From NCBI GenBank assembly GCA_002162695.1, contig MAAM01000005.1, positions 1 through 64,000 of the forward strand: 64,000 bases of DNA, given 5' to 3'. Shown in pieces: positions 29,766 through 38,377 of this stretch. The notes beneath the pieces are model-generated. The model had not been told where the DNA came from and ran no database searches. It saw only the letters and a program-made list of their open reading frames with translations. Position numbers and translations under genes: made by a program. How positions within the stretch are numbered: the first letter of the stretch is position 1; each line of letters starts with the position of its first letter. The DNA is from Cycloclasticus sp. 46_120_T64. Lineage in GTDB: Bacteria > Pseudomonadota > Gammaproteobacteria > Methylococcales > Cycloclasticaceae.

Positions 29766-32069
29766 TTAAGCCTCGTCGTTGCGATAAACCACTGTCTGGT
29801 CTCGGCCACTATCCTTCGCACGGTAAAGAGCCGCATCCGCATGTTGCAAGCTGACTTGAATACTCGACTGCCTGCTAAATTGGCTGATACCCGCGCTGGC
29901 GGTCATCCTGTCAATATGCTGAAAACGGTGATTGCGGATTTTTGTCAGTAATTTATTGGCCAACTCCTGAGCCTCGCCAAGCTGGATATTAGGGCAGATG
30001 ACCATAAACTCCTCCCCTCCCCAGCGACAAACAAAATCGTTAACCCGAACATTGTTTTGCAAAACTTGCGCAAACTCCAGCAACACATCGTCACCAATAA
30101 TATGCCCATGGTTGTCATTAACGCGTTTAAAGTAATCGATATCTAATAAAATAATGGATACCTTAGTTTTATAACGATCAACGTCATATTTATTCTGCGC
30201 TAAAATTAAATCGGCCTTCGCTCTATTGTTAAGCCCGGTTAATTTGTCGGTTGTTGACTGCATCAACAACAACTGGTTGAGCTTTGATAGCTTCAAATAA
30301 TGCAGTAGATATGCCAGCGTGATGAACAGTAAAACCGCTATCAACTTCCAAACCAATGAGTAGTCTACGAGAGAATCATGCTTAACAACCACCCACTTAT
30401 TATAAATTCCTTGTAATTGAGCCTCATCAATATTACTAATCAGTCTATTAAACACCTCATTTAACAAAGGTTCGTCATTACGAGTAGCGATGCCAAGTTG
30501 CAACTTACCTTCCAGCCGCGCTGAAACCTTTAACGCCCCAGTGAAATCATGTTGAATCGCGTTAGCGATACCCATTAGGTTACCGATATAGCCAAATAAT
30601 TCACCGCTGTCTACCCGAGCCAGCCCCTCCTGCATAGAGCTAACCTCAAGCAAGTTTATCCCGGGGACTTGTCGTTCAAGCTGCTCGGCAATAGCATACC
30701 CCTTAACCACGCCCATTTTGCGCTGTCGAACCTCTTTGATATCACCGATGAATGGCGTATCCATTTTTGTTGCCAGCACGATATGCGAGCTTAAATAGGG
30801 TTGAGTAAAATCCATGTACACCGACCGACTCGGTGTTGCCGCCGCCAGTGAAAACATATCGCAGCGTCTGCTTTTAGCAAAAAGCAGTGATTCTTGCCAA
30901 TGACGGGTTGGCACCAATTTAATCGGAATAGGCAATTGCTTCCTAAAGCCATTGATGACATCGTTGACGATACCAATATGAGCACCCGCTTTAATTTTTT
31001 CAAACGGCATCCAGTCCGGATCAACACACATCTTGATTTCTTTTTTACGGTACAGGTAATCCTTTTGTTGTGGGCTAAAATCGGTATTTTTTGATGCCTC
31101 ATTCAGCACATCGTCAAGCAAGAAGCTGCCGAGGGTTTCATTTTCATTAATGAGGTGACTAAACTTAAGTTGTTTTAACATCCGCTGGCTCAGGTCAGCA
31201 TTGACTTCTCCTACTTGAAAGAAGTCAAGCAACATCATTTGTTGACTGATCTTCGCCTCAAAGCGCAGTGCTTCTAAACTTTTTTGCGGGGCATAGTGCT
31301 GATGAATAAGCCGAATAGTTTCTTCCGTATGAGCGACGGCATAAGCCCAACCTTGATTGGATGCACTAACAAACTTCTGCGCTCTTTCCGGGTGATTAGA
31401 GACTTCCGTAAAGGAAGAAAATAAATTAACCGCTGATGTTGCAAAACCATAGTCGGACGGGTCAATTATATTGTACTCAACCCCGCGTTTATCTAACTCA
31501 TAGAGCTCATTCGTTTTGAATACACTCATCACATCAACATCCTGCGACACAAACGCATCGATATTAAATGAATGCGGCACCATCTTCGTATTCTTATCGT
31601 TGATATAGAAATGATCCAATAACAGCGCCAATGCGCTGTATTTCCGCTGCTGATTCGATAACATTATTGTTCGACCAATAATGTCTTTGGGCCGCTTAAT
31701 ATCTTTAGCCGTGACAAGCGCTAATGGTGACTGCTGAAAATAGGTCGCCATTAAAATGGTTGGCTGTAGCTTGCCATCCTTAATGCTGAGGCTCGAGTTA
31801 TACATCCCGTAATTGTGTTGTTGTGACAAGACACTCTCAACAATATCGCTGTCCTCCTCGTACTCTATAATCTCAACGTCTAAGCCCTGTTCGCGATAAA
31901 AGCCTTTTTCCTTTGCCATAATAAAACCAGCAAACTCGTATTGAAACTTCCAGTCCAATAATAAAGAAACGTTTTCTAGCTTATCTGCCGAGAACGAGGA
32001 ACTGGCAAAACCGAGCATCAGCAGGCCCAGCAGCCGTATTACTTTTTTCATAAGCTTAAATTCTTCCAT
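29766..32069 (-). CDS. Membrane diguanylate cyclase with NMT1/THI5-like and SBP_3 periplasmic sensor domains
   Basis: This 767-aa protein has a signal peptide (KKVIRLLGLLMLGFASSSFSA), an NMT1/THI5-type binding domain (LLLDWKFQYEFAGFIMAKEKGFYREQGLDVEI, residues about 35-290), an amino-acid-type family 3 solute-binding domain (KMCVDPDWMPFEKI to QGIYNKWV), one transmembrane helix (WKLIAVLLFITLAYLLHYL), and a C-terminal GGDEF domain with active-site GGEEF near residue 680 and the RVND product-inhibition site five residues before it. It should make cyclic di-GMP in response to periplasmic ligands. The start at 32069 is supported by AAGGA just upstream. Confidence 0.9.
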   Translation of the reverse strand: MEEFKLMKKVIRLLGLLMLGFASSSFSADKLENVSLLLDWKFQYEFAGFIMAKEKGFYREQGLDVEIIEYEEDSDIVESVLSQQHNYGMYNSSLSIKDGKLQPTILMATYFQQSPLALVTAKDIKRPKDIIGRTIMLSNQQRKYSALALLLDHFYINDKNTKMVPHSFNIDAFVSQDVDVMSVFKTNELYELDKRGVEYNIIDPSDYGFATSAVNLFSSFTEVSNHPERAQKFVSASNQGWAYAVAHTEETIRLIHQHYAPQKSLEALRFEAKISQQMMLLDFFQVGEVNADLSQRMLKQLKFSHLINENETLGSFLLDDVLNEASKNTDFSPQQKDYLYRKKEIKMCVDPDWMPFEKIKAGAHIGIVNDVINGFRKQLPIPIKLVPTRHWQESLLFAKSRRCDMFSLAAATPSRSVYMDFTQPYLSSHIVLATKMDTPFIGDIKEVRQRKMGVVKGYAIAEQLERQVPGINLLEVSSMQEGLARVDSGELFGYIGNLMGIANAIQHDFTGALKVSARLEGKLQLGIATRNDEPLLNEVFNRLISNIDEAQLQGIYNKWVVVKHDSLVDYSLVWKLIAVLLFITLAYLLHYLKLSKLNQLLLMQSTTDKLTGLNNRAKADLILAQNKYDVDRYKTKVSIILLDIDYFKRVNDNHGHIIGDDVLLEFAQVLQNNVRVNDFVCRWGGEEFMVICPNIQLGEAQELANKLLTKIRNHRFQHIDRMTASAGISQFSRQSSIQVSLQHADAALYRAKDSGRDQTVVYRNDEA

Positions 32070-32429
32070 GAGTCCTTGTTTACGAGGCGGCCAGTACGAG
32101 CAATCAACGCTCCTCAGAAAAAACACCGCAAAGAGACGCTCAAAAGCAATCCAGCCCGCTTAGCGCTCATATCCCCTGTGTACCGAACCACCGCCGGCAA
32201 GCCAACGGGTTCAACAAAATAATTGATCAGACTGGGCTTTCATTGAAAAACCACAGGTGTTTTTGTGCTGTTCTATCAATGTCTTAATTATAATTTCGCA
32301 CAGACCATAGCCCCTTACAGCCTATTTATCAAGCTGGGCAGACGTTTCGGCTGGGTAAATAAACCCTAATAAAGACCCTATAAAAGCAGCAACAAGGTGA
32401 ATGGGTTCAGTCGCCAGCTTAACCCTGTA
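32070..32429. other. Non-coding gap between the diguanylate cyclase and tesA
   Basis: About 360 nt without a supportable gene. I looked on the minus strand for a TPP riboswitch (because of the THI5-like domain downstream) and for a cyclic-di-GMP aptamer and recognised neither. Hairpin-forming segments such as the one around 32260-32280 are short. It must contain the promoter of the cyclase gene and the 3' end signals of tesA. Confidence 0.5.
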
Positions 32430-33047
32430 TTAGGGTCTTATCGGGCCAGCTATTAGCAGAGGCCGCAACTGCTGCCAAACCTTACCCGCAATAATCGGCT
32501 GCGCTTTTTCATTCGGGTGTAAACCGTCTTGCTGCATCATCTCTTGCGCTAGGGCAATATCTTGCAAAATAAAGGGCACCAAAGCCACCCCCGTTTCTTC
32601 GGCTAGGTCGGGGTAATTCTGGTAGAACATCTCGGTATAGCGTTTGCCATAATTCGGCGGAATGCGCATGCTGAGCAATAACACACGTGCGCCTGTTTTG
32701 CGTATTCGCCTGATCAGTTCAGCCAGGTTTTTCTTGATTAAGATCGGTGGCATGCCGCGTAAACCGTCGTTTGCGCCCAGTTCGACAATCACAATCTCGG
32801 GGGTGTATTGCTCCAAGGCCTTGTCTATTCGGCCCAGCCCGCCCGCTGTCGTGTCGCCACTGATGCTTTTGTTAATTAATCGATAAGGGCTGTTTTGTTC
32901 GTGCAGTGTTTGTTGTAATAAGCTAACCCAGCCTTTTTCCATCGGCATACCGTAACCGGCGCTGAGACTATCACCCAGCACCACGATGGTTTTAGCGAAA
33001 GACGCTGAAGAAAATAATACGATTAATAATAAATAAAATCTGATCAT
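32430..33047 (-). CDS. tesA: SGNH-hydrolase TesA (acyl-CoA thioesterase I / lysophospholipase L1)
   Basis: The 205-aa protein has a signal peptide (MIRFYLLLIVLFSSASFA) followed directly by the GDSL block IVVLGDSLSAGYGM with Ser27, the ELGANDGLRG block (oxyanion Asn) and DGLHPN near the C-terminus (Asp174, His177). It acts in the periplasm on acyl esters or thioesters. The ATG at 33047 is chosen because the signal peptide starts there; a frame extending 71 codons upstream is antisense to the ABC ATPase gene. Its start codon overlaps that of the divergent ABC gene, as tesA and ybbA are neighbours in enterics too. Confidence 0.94.
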   Translation of the reverse strand: MIRFYLLLIVLFSSASFAKTIVVLGDSLSAGYGMPMEKGWVSLLQQTLHEQNSPYRLINKSISGDTTAGGLGRIDKALEQYTPEIVIVELGANDGLRGMPPILIKKNLAELIRRIRKTGARVLLLSMRIPPNYGKRYTEMFYQNYPDLAEETGVALVPFILQDIALAQEMMQQDGLHPNEKAQPIIAGKVWQQLRPLLIAGPIRP

Positions 33048-33723
33048 GTCGAAAAACAGTCGCCCTATTATTGAAACCAAAAACTTGGAAAAAACGGTCA
33101 CGGTCGCAGACGGTGATTTAACCATTCTATCCGCCGTTAATTTAACAATTAACCCTGGGGAAAGTATAGCGATTGTGGGTGCATCTGGCTCGGGTAAATC
33201 GACCTTACTGGGTTTGCTCGCGGGCTTGGATAGCCCAACGAGCGGCAGTATAAAACTCAACGGTGAAGAACTAACCGCCTTAGATGAAGACGGCCGTGCC
33301 GAGGTTAGAAATAAGCTAGTGGGTTTTGTATTCCAATCCTTTCAACTCATGCCCTATTTCACTGCACTTGAAAACGTGGCCTTGCCGCTGGAGTTACGCG
33401 GTGATAAACACGCCACAAAAACCGCCATCGCCTTACTGCAACGCGTTGGCCTCGGCCATCGTTTAGATCACACCCCGATGAAACTATCGGGCGGTGAACA
33501 ACAGCGTGTCGCACTGGCGCGCGCCTTCGTCAGCCAACCCGCTATTTTATTTGCCGATGAACCAACGGGAAATTTAGACAGTAAAACTGGCGAGCAAATT
33601 ATCGAACTACTCTTTGAACTAAACCAAGAACAAAACACCACCTTGGTCTTAGTAACCCACGATACCGCGTTAGCATCGCGCTGCCAGCGTAGTGTACACA
33701 TTGATGCAGGCAGGCTTGTATGA
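33046..33723 (+). CDS. ybbA: YbbA-like ABC transporter ATP-binding protein
   Basis: The 225-aa ATPase has Walker A GASGSGKST (45-53), signature LSGGEQQRVALARAF, Walker B ILFADEPTGNLDSKTG and a LolD/MacB-like build. It pairs with the FtsX-type permease encoded immediately downstream (4-nt overlap). In E. coli the ybbA-ybbP pair is likewise beside tesA. The system's physiological substrate is not known; the MacB/LolCDE superfamily does mechanical work on lipoproteins or peptides. Confidence 0.92.
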   Translation: MSKNSRPIIETKNLEKTVTVADGDLTILSAVNLTINPGESIAIVGASGSGKSTLLGLLAGLDSPTSGSIKLNGEELTALDEDGRAEVRNKLVGFVFQSFQLMPYFTALENVALPLELRGDKHATKTAIALLQRVGLGHRLDHTPMKLSGGEQQRVALARAFVSQPAILFADEPTGNLDSKTGEQIIELLFELNQEQNTTLVLVTHDTALASRCQRSVHIDAGRLV

Positions 33724-36200
33724 AGCGGCTAAGTTTAGCATTACGTTTTTTAAGCCGTGATGCTCGGCACGGGGAACTCACCCTTTTGACCTTGGCTTTA
33801 ATCATTGCGGTCACCAGTTCCACCGCGATTAGTTTATTTGCCGATCGTTTACACCGCACCATGAACCTGCAAGCCGCAGAATTTTTAGCCGCCGATTTGG
33901 TCATCAGCAGTTCCGCGCAGGTTCCTCAGGCTTGGCTTGATAAATCCACCCAGATGGGGCTAAAACAGGCAACAACGGCCGAACTGTCAACCGTGCTAAT
34001 CGAAAATGATGAGTTATTATTGGTCGGGCTAAAAGCCGTCAGCGAGGCTTACCCCCTGCGCGGACACCTATCAACCATGGCCAATCCTGATGCACAAGAA
34101 CGCGTGCAGCAGCAAGGGCCGGTTGCTGGCTCGGTCTGGGTCGACAAACGGGTCTTATCCGCCCTAAAACTGAGCATCGGTGATTCAATAACGGTGGGTG
34201 AAAAAGCCTTACGACTCACCCAGATCATTAGTTACGAACCCGATAAACGCGGCGATATTTATAGTTTATCGCCGCGTGTGATGATGAGTAATATCGACTT
34301 ACCTGCGACGAATGTCTTGCAACCGGGCAGTCATGTGCACTACTTCTTTCAATTTAGCGGTGATGCCGCAGCCGTTAAACGTTTTAATGGCTGGGTAAAA
34401 CCACTATTAGTTGTCTCCCAGCGATTAATGGATGTACACGATGACCGTCCCGAAATAGGCAATGCCTTATCACGGGCAGAACGCTATTTAGGTTTATCGA
34501 GCATATTGGTTATCTTGATTGCCGGCGTGGCCATTGCGATGTCCAGCCGCCGATACAGCGAACGGCATTTTAACTCAACCGCGGTATTGCGTTGCTTGGG
34601 CTGCCAACAACACGATATTTTGTTTATTTTCCTATACCAATTTTTAATCTTGGGGCTGTTGGCGTGCTCGGTCGGCCTGTTATTAGGTTGGGCTAGCCAA
34701 GAGGTGCTGTTTCACCTATTACGTAGCCTATTACCAGCAACCGTATCGCAACCTAGCTTAATCGCGGTGCTGTTAGGGTTTTTAACCGGCTTTGCTATTT
34801 TATTAGGTTTTTCATTACCCCCCTTATTACGCCTAAAACGGGTCTCGCCGTTGCGTGTGTTACGCCGCGAATTAGCACCGCTAAACAACAGCGCTGGGTT
34901 GGTCTATGGCTTAGCCGTCCTGTTAATAGCTGGGTTAATTTTCCAATATACCCAAGACTTAAAATTAATGTTATCGATTATCGGCGGTGGTCTGCTGGCG
35001 CTGGTGCTGGCTGCGGCGCTGTTATACGCGATATTGCTGCAATCTCGCCGCCTATTACCTCGGCTTGGGCTGAGTTGGCGTTTAGGTTTACAAAACGTAT
35101 TACGCGAACCGAAAGCCAGCGTGACACAAATTCTGGCATTCAGCATTACCCTGTTGGCGATGCTACTGAGCTTTAGCGTTAGAAACGATTTACTGAGTGA
35201 CTGGCAACAACAATTACCCGCTCAAGCGCCGAACTACTTTGCCATTAATATATTCCCCAACCAAGTCGACAGTTTTTCACAACAGCTACAGCAACAACAA
35301 GTTCCAGCCGCCAATTTCTACCCCATCGTGCGTGGCCGCTTAGTAGAAATAAACGGCACCGCCGTGCAGCAAGTGGTTAGTAAAGATTCACAAGGCGAAC
35401 GCGCCACACACCGTGACCTAAGCTTAACTTGGGGCAACCACTTGCCGGCCGCTAATAAAACCCTCGCAGGGCAATGGGGATCGGCAAAAAAGGGCGAAGT
35501 ATCGATTGAAAGCAAATTAGCCAACAGCTTAAAAGTAACACTCGGCGACCAGCTAACATTCAGCATTGGCAGCGAGCAAATTCAAGTCCGGGTGAGCCAT
35601 ATACGCAGTGTGCAGTGGGACACCATGCAACCCAACTTTTATATGCTGTTTTCTGAAAAAACATTAGTAGGCTACCCCACTACCTATATCACCAGTTTTT
35701 ACTTAGCCGACGAGCGTAAAAAATTACTGAATGATTTAGTCCGGCAATTTCCAGCGATGACCGTATTGGAAGTGGATGCGATGTTAAAACAAATAAAAAT
35801 GATTCTCGGGCAACTAACCGCCGCCATTAATTACCTTTTATACTTCGCTCTATTGGCGGGGTTCAGCGTACTGTTTTCGGCTATTTATTCCACCTTAGAC
35901 CAGCGAATTGCTGACGGCGCGTTGATGCGAACCTTGGGCGCTAACCGGCAATTATTAAGGCGAGCCCATCTAGTAGAATTCTCCATGATCGGCCTAATGT
36001 CAGGATTCATTGCGGTATTTATGTACCAACTAATATTGTTTGCTCTATATAACTACGTGTTGCACTTAGATTTTCACTTTAATATATTGCTGAGCCTTGT
36101 TGTGCCGCTATTAAGCGCAATATGCGTCATGCTAGCTGGCTTATGGGGTGTGAGATCCGCGGTCAATAAACCACCGATGCTGGTGTTGAGGGACCATTAA
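33720..36200 (+). CDS. ybbP: YbbP-like FtsX-domain ABC permease
   Basis: An 826-aa permease with an N-terminal transmembrane helix (LLTLALIIAVTSSTAISLFA), a large periplasmic domain, then two FtsX-type blocks, near residues 260-430 and 700-815, for about ten helices in all. The segments SSILVILIAGVAIAMSSRRYSERHFNSTAVLRCLG and FALLAGFSVLFSAIYSTLDQRIADGALMRTLGANRQ show the twin FtsX repeat. Length is in the range of E. coli YbbP (about 804 aa). It works with the preceding ATPase; an adjacent SGNH hydrolase suggests a link to lipid turnover, by inference only. Confidence 0.92.
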   Translation: MKRLSLALRFLSRDARHGELTLLTLALIIAVTSSTAISLFADRLHRTMNLQAAEFLAADLVISSSAQVPQAWLDKSTQMGLKQATTAELSTVLIENDELLLVGLKAVSEAYPLRGHLSTMANPDAQERVQQQGPVAGSVWVDKRVLSALKLSIGDSITVGEKALRLTQIISYEPDKRGDIYSLSPRVMMSNIDLPATNVLQPGSHVHYFFQFSGDAAAVKRFNGWVKPLLVVSQRLMDVHDDRPEIGNALSRAERYLGLSSILVILIAGVAIAMSSRRYSERHFNSTAVLRCLGCQQHDILFIFLYQFLILGLLACSVGLLLGWASQEVLFHLLRSLLPATVSQPSLIAVLLGFLTGFAILLGFSLPPLLRLKRVSPLRVLRRELAPLNNSAGLVYGLAVLLIAGLIFQYTQDLKLMLSIIGGGLLALVLAAALLYAILLQSRRLLPRLGLSWRLGLQNVLREPKASVTQILAFSITLLAMLLSFSVRNDLLSDWQQQLPAQAPNYFAINIFPNQVDSFSQQLQQQQVPAANFYPIVRGRLVEINGTAVQQVVSKDSQGERATHRDLSLTWGNHLPAANKTLAGQWGSAKKGEVSIESKLANSLKVTLGDQLTFSIGSEQIQVRVSHIRSVQWDTMQPNFYMLFSEKTLVGYPTTYITSFYLADERKKLLNDLVRQFPAMTVLEVDAMLKQIKMILGQLTAAINYLLYFALLAGFSVLFSAIYSTLDQRIADGALMRTLGANRQLLRRAHLVEFSMIGLMSGFIAVFMYQLILFALYNYVLHLDFHFNILLSLVVPLLSAICVMLAGLWGVRSAVNKPPMLVLRDH

Positions 36201-36437
36201 ATAGAGGGGATTCTTTATCCGGTATCCGGTATCCGGCAGCCATTTTTGAGCCGTACTTAAGTTTAAAAGTAACGTTCCGTTTAAACTAGAAAAAAGCCCT
36301 TTTCCTAGCTCTGTTTGCTTTTAAACGTACATCAAACACGGTTATCCATGTTTGGTCTGTTAATATCGTAATACATGGAAGTACCACCCAGCTATATACA
36401 ATTAATATCAGGACAGAGGCTTCCCCTAATTAACACT
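36201..36437. other. Non-coding flank of the accessory region
   Basis: After ybbP the base composition becomes AT-rich. A short tandem repeat (ATCCGGT repeated, about 36219-36236) and an imperfect inverted repeat around CATGTTTG/ATCAAACA (36330-36355) are visible. No gene is apparent. It ends at the core-site-like GTTAGGC where the putative cassette begins. Confidence 0.5.
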
Positions 36438-36465
36438 GTTAGGCATAGATAAATGAAGGTCAGTA

Positions 36466-36624
36466 ATGAATAAGATTAAAACTACTCTTGTAGATGCTTT
36501 AACTGGCGGAATTCTCGGCGGTCTGACTTCATTTTTCATACCCTTTCTTGGTCCCGTAAAGGGCGCAATGATTGGCGCGCTGGGTTTAACAATCTTGGGT
36601 ATTGTACGCAGAACTGGCCGATGA
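36466..36624 (+). CDS. Small glycine-rich membrane protein (cassette ORF 1)
   Basis: A 52-aa ORF starting MNKIKTTLVDALTGGILGGL. It contains one or two hydrophobic segments with glycine-zipper spacing (GGILGGL, GPVKGAMIGALGLTILG) and a basic tail (VRRTGR). The stop overlaps the next start (ATGA), implying coupling. I do not recognise the family. Small cassette-borne membrane proteins are common and mostly uncharacterised. Confidence 0.6.
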   Translation: MNKIKTTLVDALTGGILGGLTSFFIPFLGPVKGAMIGALGLTILGIVRRTGR

Positions 36625-37013
36625 TAGGGCTATTACTTCTTCAAGCAGGTGTTACTGCAATTATTTATTTATTGTTTTTTGCTCGGCCCTGGTTTCTAGC
36701 ATGGCGAAGAACTGATATTTCTAAAGAAGCTAGACCTTCATACTTTATCGGCTTTCTTTTTGCCACATTTTTCTATTACGGCGCCCCAATTTGGATATGG
36801 CGATATGGCTGGAAGATAACAGCAATAATTTTATTGGCATGTATTGTCGCTATCTTTGTAATGGTTAAGTTAACTAGCTTAGCGCTTCAATTTGATAATA
36901 TGGGTCAAAATTTTATCGCAGGTATCATTCTGCAAGTACCAGTTAGAGTTGCTGTAGGGCGCTGGCTTGCTAAGTATGACATCAAGCTAAAGAGTAAAGC
37001 TTTAAATGCCTAA
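36621..37013 (+). CDS. Hypothetical membrane protein (cassette ORF 2)
   Basis: A 130-aa protein with an N-terminal hydrophobic helix (LLLLQAGVTAIIYLLFFA), a central pair (YFIGFLFATFFYYGAPIWIW; ITAIILLACIVAIFVMVKL) and a basic end (KYDIKLKSKALNA). No catalytic motif is visible and I cannot assign a family. Its TAA lies within GCCTAAC of the attC-like site, as the aadA stop codon does in its cassette. Translation is coupled to the 52-aa gene. Confidence 0.65.
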   Translation: MIGLLLLQAGVTAIIYLLFFARPWFLAWRRTDISKEARPSYFIGFLFATFFYYGAPIWIWRYGWKITAIILLACIVAIFVMVKLTSLALQFDNMGQNFIAGIILQVPVRVAVGRWLAKYDIKLKSKALNA

Positions 37014-37085
37014 CAATCGCATCAACATTGACCAAAAATACGCCGCTTCGCTTTGTATTTTTGGTAAGTTATGCAGGCATTAGAG
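37008..37085 (+). other. attC-like recombination site
   Basis: The 78-nt element begins with core site GCCTAAC, continues ..AATCGCATCAAC.., has a perfect 11-bp inverted repeat (ACCAAAAATAC ... GTATTTTTGGT, 37031-37065) around a CGCTTCGC-containing loop, and then shows GTTATGC (37069-37074 region), which pairs with GCATCAAC leaving one extrahelical C, i.e. a bulged G on the bottom strand as integrases require. It closes with ATTAG. The opening resembles the aadA attC. One base of the 3' core departs from consensus. Confidence 0.68.
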
Positions 37086-37202
37086 CCCTCCTCTGCAACA
37101 AAGCATAAGTCGCACATAATATTATTATAAACTTATACGGTTATTATCTTGAGTTTATGTATAATACCCCCCCCATAATTAAAGATAAACAAAGGGTATA
37201 TT

Positions 37203-37700
37203 ATGGATGTCGTAATGGTTTTTACTAGTAAAACACTTGAGACTATGATCGACGAGGGGGGGTGTGGCCACTGGAATGCAAGTAGAAAGCGATTAGACAA
37301 ATGTTCTTACGTCATCGCAACGAAAAGCAATACCCTTCGAGAGCGCTTTCCAGGAAATACCGACATTAAGCAAGACTCTGCTTTTCTTATTGGGAAAATA
37401 TCCAATATTGGTGCCTCACCTAACGGAAAGAGGTCATTAATTCAGCTTTCTCAATATGCAGAATTTAACATCCCTAATGCATGGGTAGGCAATAGAAACC
37501 CTGTCACTTATACAGACATAAACTCTTTCCAAAGTGAACACAAATTTGACATCACGTCACTCGAATGGCTTGAATTTCCAACTAAGGAAACCAATACTAT
37601 ATCTGATATTAAGCCTCTTACTATAAATGAGGCTAAAGAGGGCATAGCCAAAACATTAGGCATTGATTCATCATGTATTGAAATACAAATCAAAACCTAA
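37203..37700 (+). CDS. Hypothetical protein, unrecognised family
   Basis: A 165-aa soluble protein (start MDVVMVFTSKTLETMIDEGG) with segments GGCGHWNASRKRLDKCSYVIATKS, DSAFLIGKISNIGASP, RSLIQLSQYAEFNIPNAW and a C-terminal helix with NEAKEGIAKTLGI. Two Cys and a His near the N-terminus are the only possible active residues I can point to. A TATAAT box (about 37159-37164) and AAAGGG precede it, so it has its own promoter. Local AT richness suggests acquisition by transfer. I assign no function. Confidence 0.72.
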   Translation: MDVVMVFTSKTLETMIDEGGCGHWNASRKRLDKCSYVIATKSNTLRERFPGNTDIKQDSAFLIGKISNIGASPNGKRSLIQLSQYAEFNIPNAWVGNRNPVTYTDINSFQSEHKFDITSLEWLEFPTKETNTISDIKPLTINEAKEGIAKTLGIDSSCIEIQIKT

Positions 37701-37846
37701 TCACTTAAAAAAGGCCGGACAAGCATGTCAACCGGACAACTTTTAGCTACGCTCTTTTGTGCATTCCGCTTCGCTACATTTTTGCACAACACGGAAAAGC
37801 CCCTCTAGTTTCACCTAAAATAATATAAGCCTGTGGGAATTTAAAT

Positions 37847-38377
37847 ATGAGTTTTAAATTAAATGTGGATGACTTCGAAGGTCAATCAATACCATCAGTT
37901 TTAGCACTTGTAGATACTGCTTTCAAAAAGCCACTATCGGAAGTATTGCTCTATGATTTATTGCTAAATGAAACAATTAATAAAGCGCTTAGGCATGGTG
38001 TTTATATGTACTTTAACGACAACAATGAATGTATTTATGTAGGTATGTGCAGCTCCAGTCACTTCGCTCATAGAATTGGCGGGCACTTTGGAATGTCACC
38101 AAAATATGGAATGAATACATTTTTGAAACGTGCAGTAAAAATGCTAGGTTATAAAACTGGTAAATATGAGAGCTATGTAGAGGTATTACCTGAAATATCA
38201 AATTATGGGCTTCTTATAATCAACGCAAACACCAAGGGCAAGAAGTTTATTAAAGAGCTTGAGAAACAATTTCACATTGCATATAAACCGAAACTTAATT
38301 TTCCGAAAGGCTTCCCAAGTACATATAAACCATTAAATTATGATCACAACTTTATGGAGGGTCATTGGCCCCCTTAA
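37847..38377 (+). CDS. GIY-YIG-like domain protein
   Basis: The 176-aa protein contains HGVYMYFNDNNECIYVGMC (residues about 50-68), the GVY...YVG pattern that opens GIY-YIG nuclease folds, followed by a Ser/His-rich segment (SSSHFAHRIGGHF) where the catalytic Arg-helix lies (Arg in AHRIGGHF), and a later Glu in KELEKQFHIAYKP, a position compatible with the metal-binding Glu. GIY-YIG proteins cut DNA or RNA in repair, restriction or mobility. A nuclease role is inferred from the motif alone. The gene stands alone in the accessory region. Confidence 0.65.
   Translation: MSFKLNVDDFEGQSIPSVLALVDTAFKKPLSEVLLYDLLLNETINKALRHGVYMYFNDNNECIYVGMCSSSHFAHRIGGHFGMSPKYGMNTFLKRAVKMLGYKTGKYESYVEVLPEISNYGLLIINANTKGKKFIKELEKQFHIAYKPKLNFPKGFPSTYKPLNYDHNFMEGHWPP

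Larger units (their letters stand above)
36439..37079 (+). mobile_element. Putative integron gene cassette (single, no integrase nearby)
   Basis: The left edge is GTTAGGC (36438-36444), a perfect GTTRRRY integrase core site. Its exact complement GCCTAAC (37008-37014) begins an attC-like element at the other end, as required if both came from one circular cassette. Between them lie two short same-strand ORFs and only about 28 nt of leader, and the second ORF's stop codon lies inside the right-hand core site; compact organisation of this kind is typical of cassettes. The 3' core reads ATTAGAG rather than GTTRRRY, so that junction is imperfect. Confidence 0.65.

Noticed and set aside
32070-32429. 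TPP riboswitch or c-di-GMP riboswitch before the THI5/GGDEF protein
   Set aside because: No conserved aptamer core (CTGAGA with ACC-TGAT-type box, or the GEMM core) was recognised on the minus strand.
33048-33260. Longer tesA reading frame starting at 33260
   Set aside because: The first 71 codons are antisense to the ABC ATPase; the signal peptide starts at ATG 33047.
36219-36236. Tandem ATCCGGT repeat as an attachment site or CRISPR
   Set aside because: Only two to three very short units, no spacers and no matching copy elsewhere in the window.
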